A stretch of 64,000 nt of DNA. Source: Mycolicibacterium phlei. GTDB lineage: Bacteria > Actinomycetota > Actinomycetes > Mycobacteriales > Mycobacteriaceae. The position numbers and the translations under genes were made by a program. The stretch spans positions 372,001-436,000 of the forward strand of contig NZ_CP014475.1 in NCBI RefSeq assembly GCF_001583415.1. The letters run 5' to 3'. The notes beneath the pieces are model-generated. The model saw only the letters and a list, made by a program, of their open reading frames with translations, ran no database searches and was not told the origin of the DNA. Positions 62,268-64,000 of this stretch are shown piece by piece. Position 1 is the first letter of the stretch. Every line of letters begins with the position of its first letter.

Positions 62268-64000
62268 ATGAATCGGAAAAATGTCATCCGCACGCTGACC
62301 GTGATCGCGGTCGTGCTGTTGCTGGGATGGTCGTTCTACTACTTCAGTGACGACACGCGGGGGTACAAGCCGGTCGACACGTCGGTTGCGATCGCGCAGA
62401 TCAAGAGCGACAACGTCAAGAGCGCCCAGATCGACGACCGTGAACAGCAGCTGCGACTGGACCTGAAGAGCGGCAACGGCGAGACCGAGGACCGCGACAA
62501 GATCATCACCAAGTACCCCACCGGGTACGGGGCGACGCTGTTCGACGAGCTGCAGGCCAAGGGGGCGACGACGAACACCGTCGTCAACCAGGGCAGCATG
62601 CTCGGCTCGCTGCTGATCTACATGCTGCCGCTGTTGCTGCTCGTCGCGCTGTTCGTGATGTTCTCGCGGATGCAGACCGGCGGCCGGATGGGCTTCGGCT
62701 TCGGCAAGTCCCGGGCCAAGATGCTGTCCAAGGACATGCCCAAGACGACGTTCGCCGACGTGGCGGGTGTCGACGAGGCGGTCGAAGAGCTCTACGAGAT
62801 CAAGGACTTCCTGCAGAACCCGGCCCGCTATCAGGCGCTGGGCGCCAAGATCCCCAAGGGTGTGCTGCTGTACGGCCCGCCCGGCACCGGTAAGACGCTG
62901 CTGGCCCGCGCCGTCGCCGGCGAGGCCGGGGTGCCGTTCTTCACGATCTCCGGCTCGGACTTCGTGGAGATGTTTGTCGGCGTCGGCGCCTCCCGGGTGC
63001 GCGACCTGTTCGAGCAGGCCAAACAGAACGCCCCGTGCATCATCTTCGTCGACGAGATCGACGCGGTCGGCCGTCAGCGCGGCGCCGGCCTGGGCGGCGG
63101 CCACGACGAACGCGAGCAGACGCTGAACCAGCTGCTCGTCGAGATGGACGGGTTCGGCGACCGCCAGGGCGTCATCCTGATCGCCGCCACCAACCGGCCC
63201 GACATCCTGGACCCGGCGCTGCTGCGGCCGGGCCGCTTCGACCGCCAGATCCCGGTGTCCAACCCCGACCTGGCCGGCCGGCGCGCGGTGCTCAAGGTGC
63301 ACTCGCAGGGCAAGCCGATCGCCCCCGACGCCGACCTGGACGGGCTGGCCAAGCGCACCGTCGGCATGTCCGGCGCCGACCTGGCCAACGTGATCAACGA
63401 GGCCGCGCTGCTGACCGCCCGCGAGAACGGCACTGTCATCACCGGCGCCGCGCTGGAGGAGGCCGTCGACCGGGTCGTCGGCGGGCCGCGCCGCAAGAGC
63501 CGGCTCATCAGCGAGCAGGAGAAGAAGATCACCGCCTACCACGAGGGTGGCCACACCCTCGCCGCGTGGGCGATGCCCGACATCGAGCCGATCTACAAGG
63601 TGACGATCCTGGCGCGCGGCCGCACCGGCGGTCACGCCGTGGCGGTGCCGGAGGACGACAAGGGTCTGATGACCCGCTCGGAGATGATCGCCCGGCTGGT
63701 GTTCGCGATGGGCGGCCGCGCCGCCGAGGAGCTGGTGTTCCGCGAGCCGACCACCGGCGCGGTGTCCGACATCGAGCAGGCCACCAAGATCGCCCGCGCG
63801 ATGGTCACCGAGTACGGCATGAGCAGCAAGCTGGGCGCGGTGCGGTACGGCACCGAGCACGGCGACCCGTTCCTCGGCCGCACCATGGGCACCCAGGCCG
63901 ACTACAGCCACGAAGTGGCCCGTGAGATCGACGAGGAGGTGCGCAAGCTCATCGAGGCCGCGCACACCGAGGCCTGGGAGATCCTCACCGAGTACCGCGA
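62268..64000 (+). CDS. ftsH: ATP-dependent zinc metalloprotease FtsH (5' part)
   Basis: 577 codons from ATG 62268; the gene continues past the window end. Two transmembrane helices (about 6-25 and 112-132) flank a small periplasmic domain; then the AAA module has Walker A GPPGTGKT (203-210), Walker [21 protein letters not shown] (second region of homology) and the protease site HEGGH (425-429). It degrades membrane and cytoplasmic proteins as a hexamer at the inner membrane. It corresponds to Rv3610c. The esp/PE/PPE genes found between ephA and ftsH in M. tuberculosis are absent. Confidence 0.97.
   Translation, partial: MNRKNVIRTLTVIAVVLLLGWSFYYFSDDTRGYKPVDTSVAIAQIKSDNVKSAQIDDREQQLRLDLKSGNGETEDRDKIITKYPTGYGATLFDELQAKGATTNTVVNQGSMLGSLLIYMLPLLLLVALFVMFSRMQTGGRMGFGFGKSRAKMLSKDMPKTTFADVAGVDEAVEELYEIKDFLQNPARYQALGAKIPKGVLLYGPPGTGKTLLARAVAGEAGVPFFTISGSDFVEMFVGVGASRVRDLFEQAKQNAPCIIFVDEIDAVGRQRGAGLGGGHDEREQTLNQLLVEMDGFGDRQGVILIAATNRPDILDPALLRPGRFDRQIPVSNPDLAGRRAVLKVHSQGKPIAPDADLDGLAKRTVGMSGADLANVINEAALLTARENGTVITGAALEEAVDRVVGGPRRKSRLISEQEKKITAYHEGGHTLAAWAMPDIEPIYKVTILARGRTGGHAVAVPEDDKGLMTRSEMIARLVFAMGGRAAEELVFREPTTGAVSDIEQATKIARAMVTEYGMSSKLGAVRYGTEHGDPFLGRTMGTQADYSHEVAREIDEEVRKLIEAAHTEAWEILTEYR

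Overview
The window is high-GC actinobacterial chromosome and is almost certainly a rapidly growing Mycobacterium (Mycolicibacterium). WhiB4, PonA2, Crp, MarP, EphE, Ssd, TopA, HolB, LpqG, EphA and FtsH appear in an order that matches, in inverted orientation, the M. tuberculosis stretch of roughly Rv3684 to Rv3610c. That comparison is from memory; no search was run. Coding density is high, GTG starts are common, and many neighbouring genes share a 4-base ATGA or GTGA overlap. Several convergent pairs share one CTAG or TTAG as both stop codons.

Layout. 1-4.3 kb: end of an F420-type oxidoreductase, a HemK2/MTQ2-like methyltransferase with a CDGSH protein, a haem-oxygenase-like protein, several very small genes and tRNA-Pro. 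4.6-14.2 kb: cysteine desulfhydrase (Cds1), metallophosphoesterase, PonA2, WhiB4, the Get3/ArsA-like pair BagA/BagB, a RidA protein, an MBL-fold hydrolase and the cAMP receptor Crp. 14.3-22.5 kb: Nth, a membrane thioredoxin, a Nudix hydrolase, the acid-resistance protease MarP, EphE (carrying an in-frame minisatellite), a holin-like membrane protein, a secreted protease and acetyl-CoA synthetase.

22.6-33.1 kb: two structured RNAs, Ms1 (the mycobacterial RNA polymerase-binding RNA) and the 6C sRNA, followed by a compact Tad/Flp pilus operon (CpaE-like Ssd, TadA, TadB, TadC, Flp, two TadE-like pseudopilins) and the SftH/MrfA helicase. 33.4-40.4 kb: CspA, TopA, a membrane adenylate cyclase, HolB and tRNA-Thr. 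40.4-53.5 kb is the most accessory-looking part: a lipoprotein/small-protein pair and then a tightly overlapping five-gene operon (reading leftwards from 51199) encoding a Pls/PosA-type NRPS with membrane and hexapeptide-repeat domains, an M1 metallopeptidase, a 12-TM flippase-like protein, GalE and a GT-C-like membrane protein. Divergent from it is a TerC/Alx-type transporter gene preceded by what looks like a complete yybP-ykoY (Mn2+) riboswitch with an anti-Shine-Dalgarno helix. 53.5-64 kb: inorganic pyrophosphatase, DacB, a zinc metalloprotease, TilS, Hpt, a stand-alone molybdopterin oxidoreductase, LpqG, EphA and the first 577 codons of FtsH.

The best candidate for a poorly described system is the NRPS-peptidase-flippase-GalE-GT-C operon. 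The adenylation domain reads DAESLFTVK at the specificity positions, which suggests a basic (lysine-like) substrate, and the architecture resembles poly-epsilon-lysine synthetase. cAMP regulation is a second theme: an adenylate cyclase and Crp are both here, and a near-consensus Crp site sits in the spacer of the predicted Ms1 promoter.
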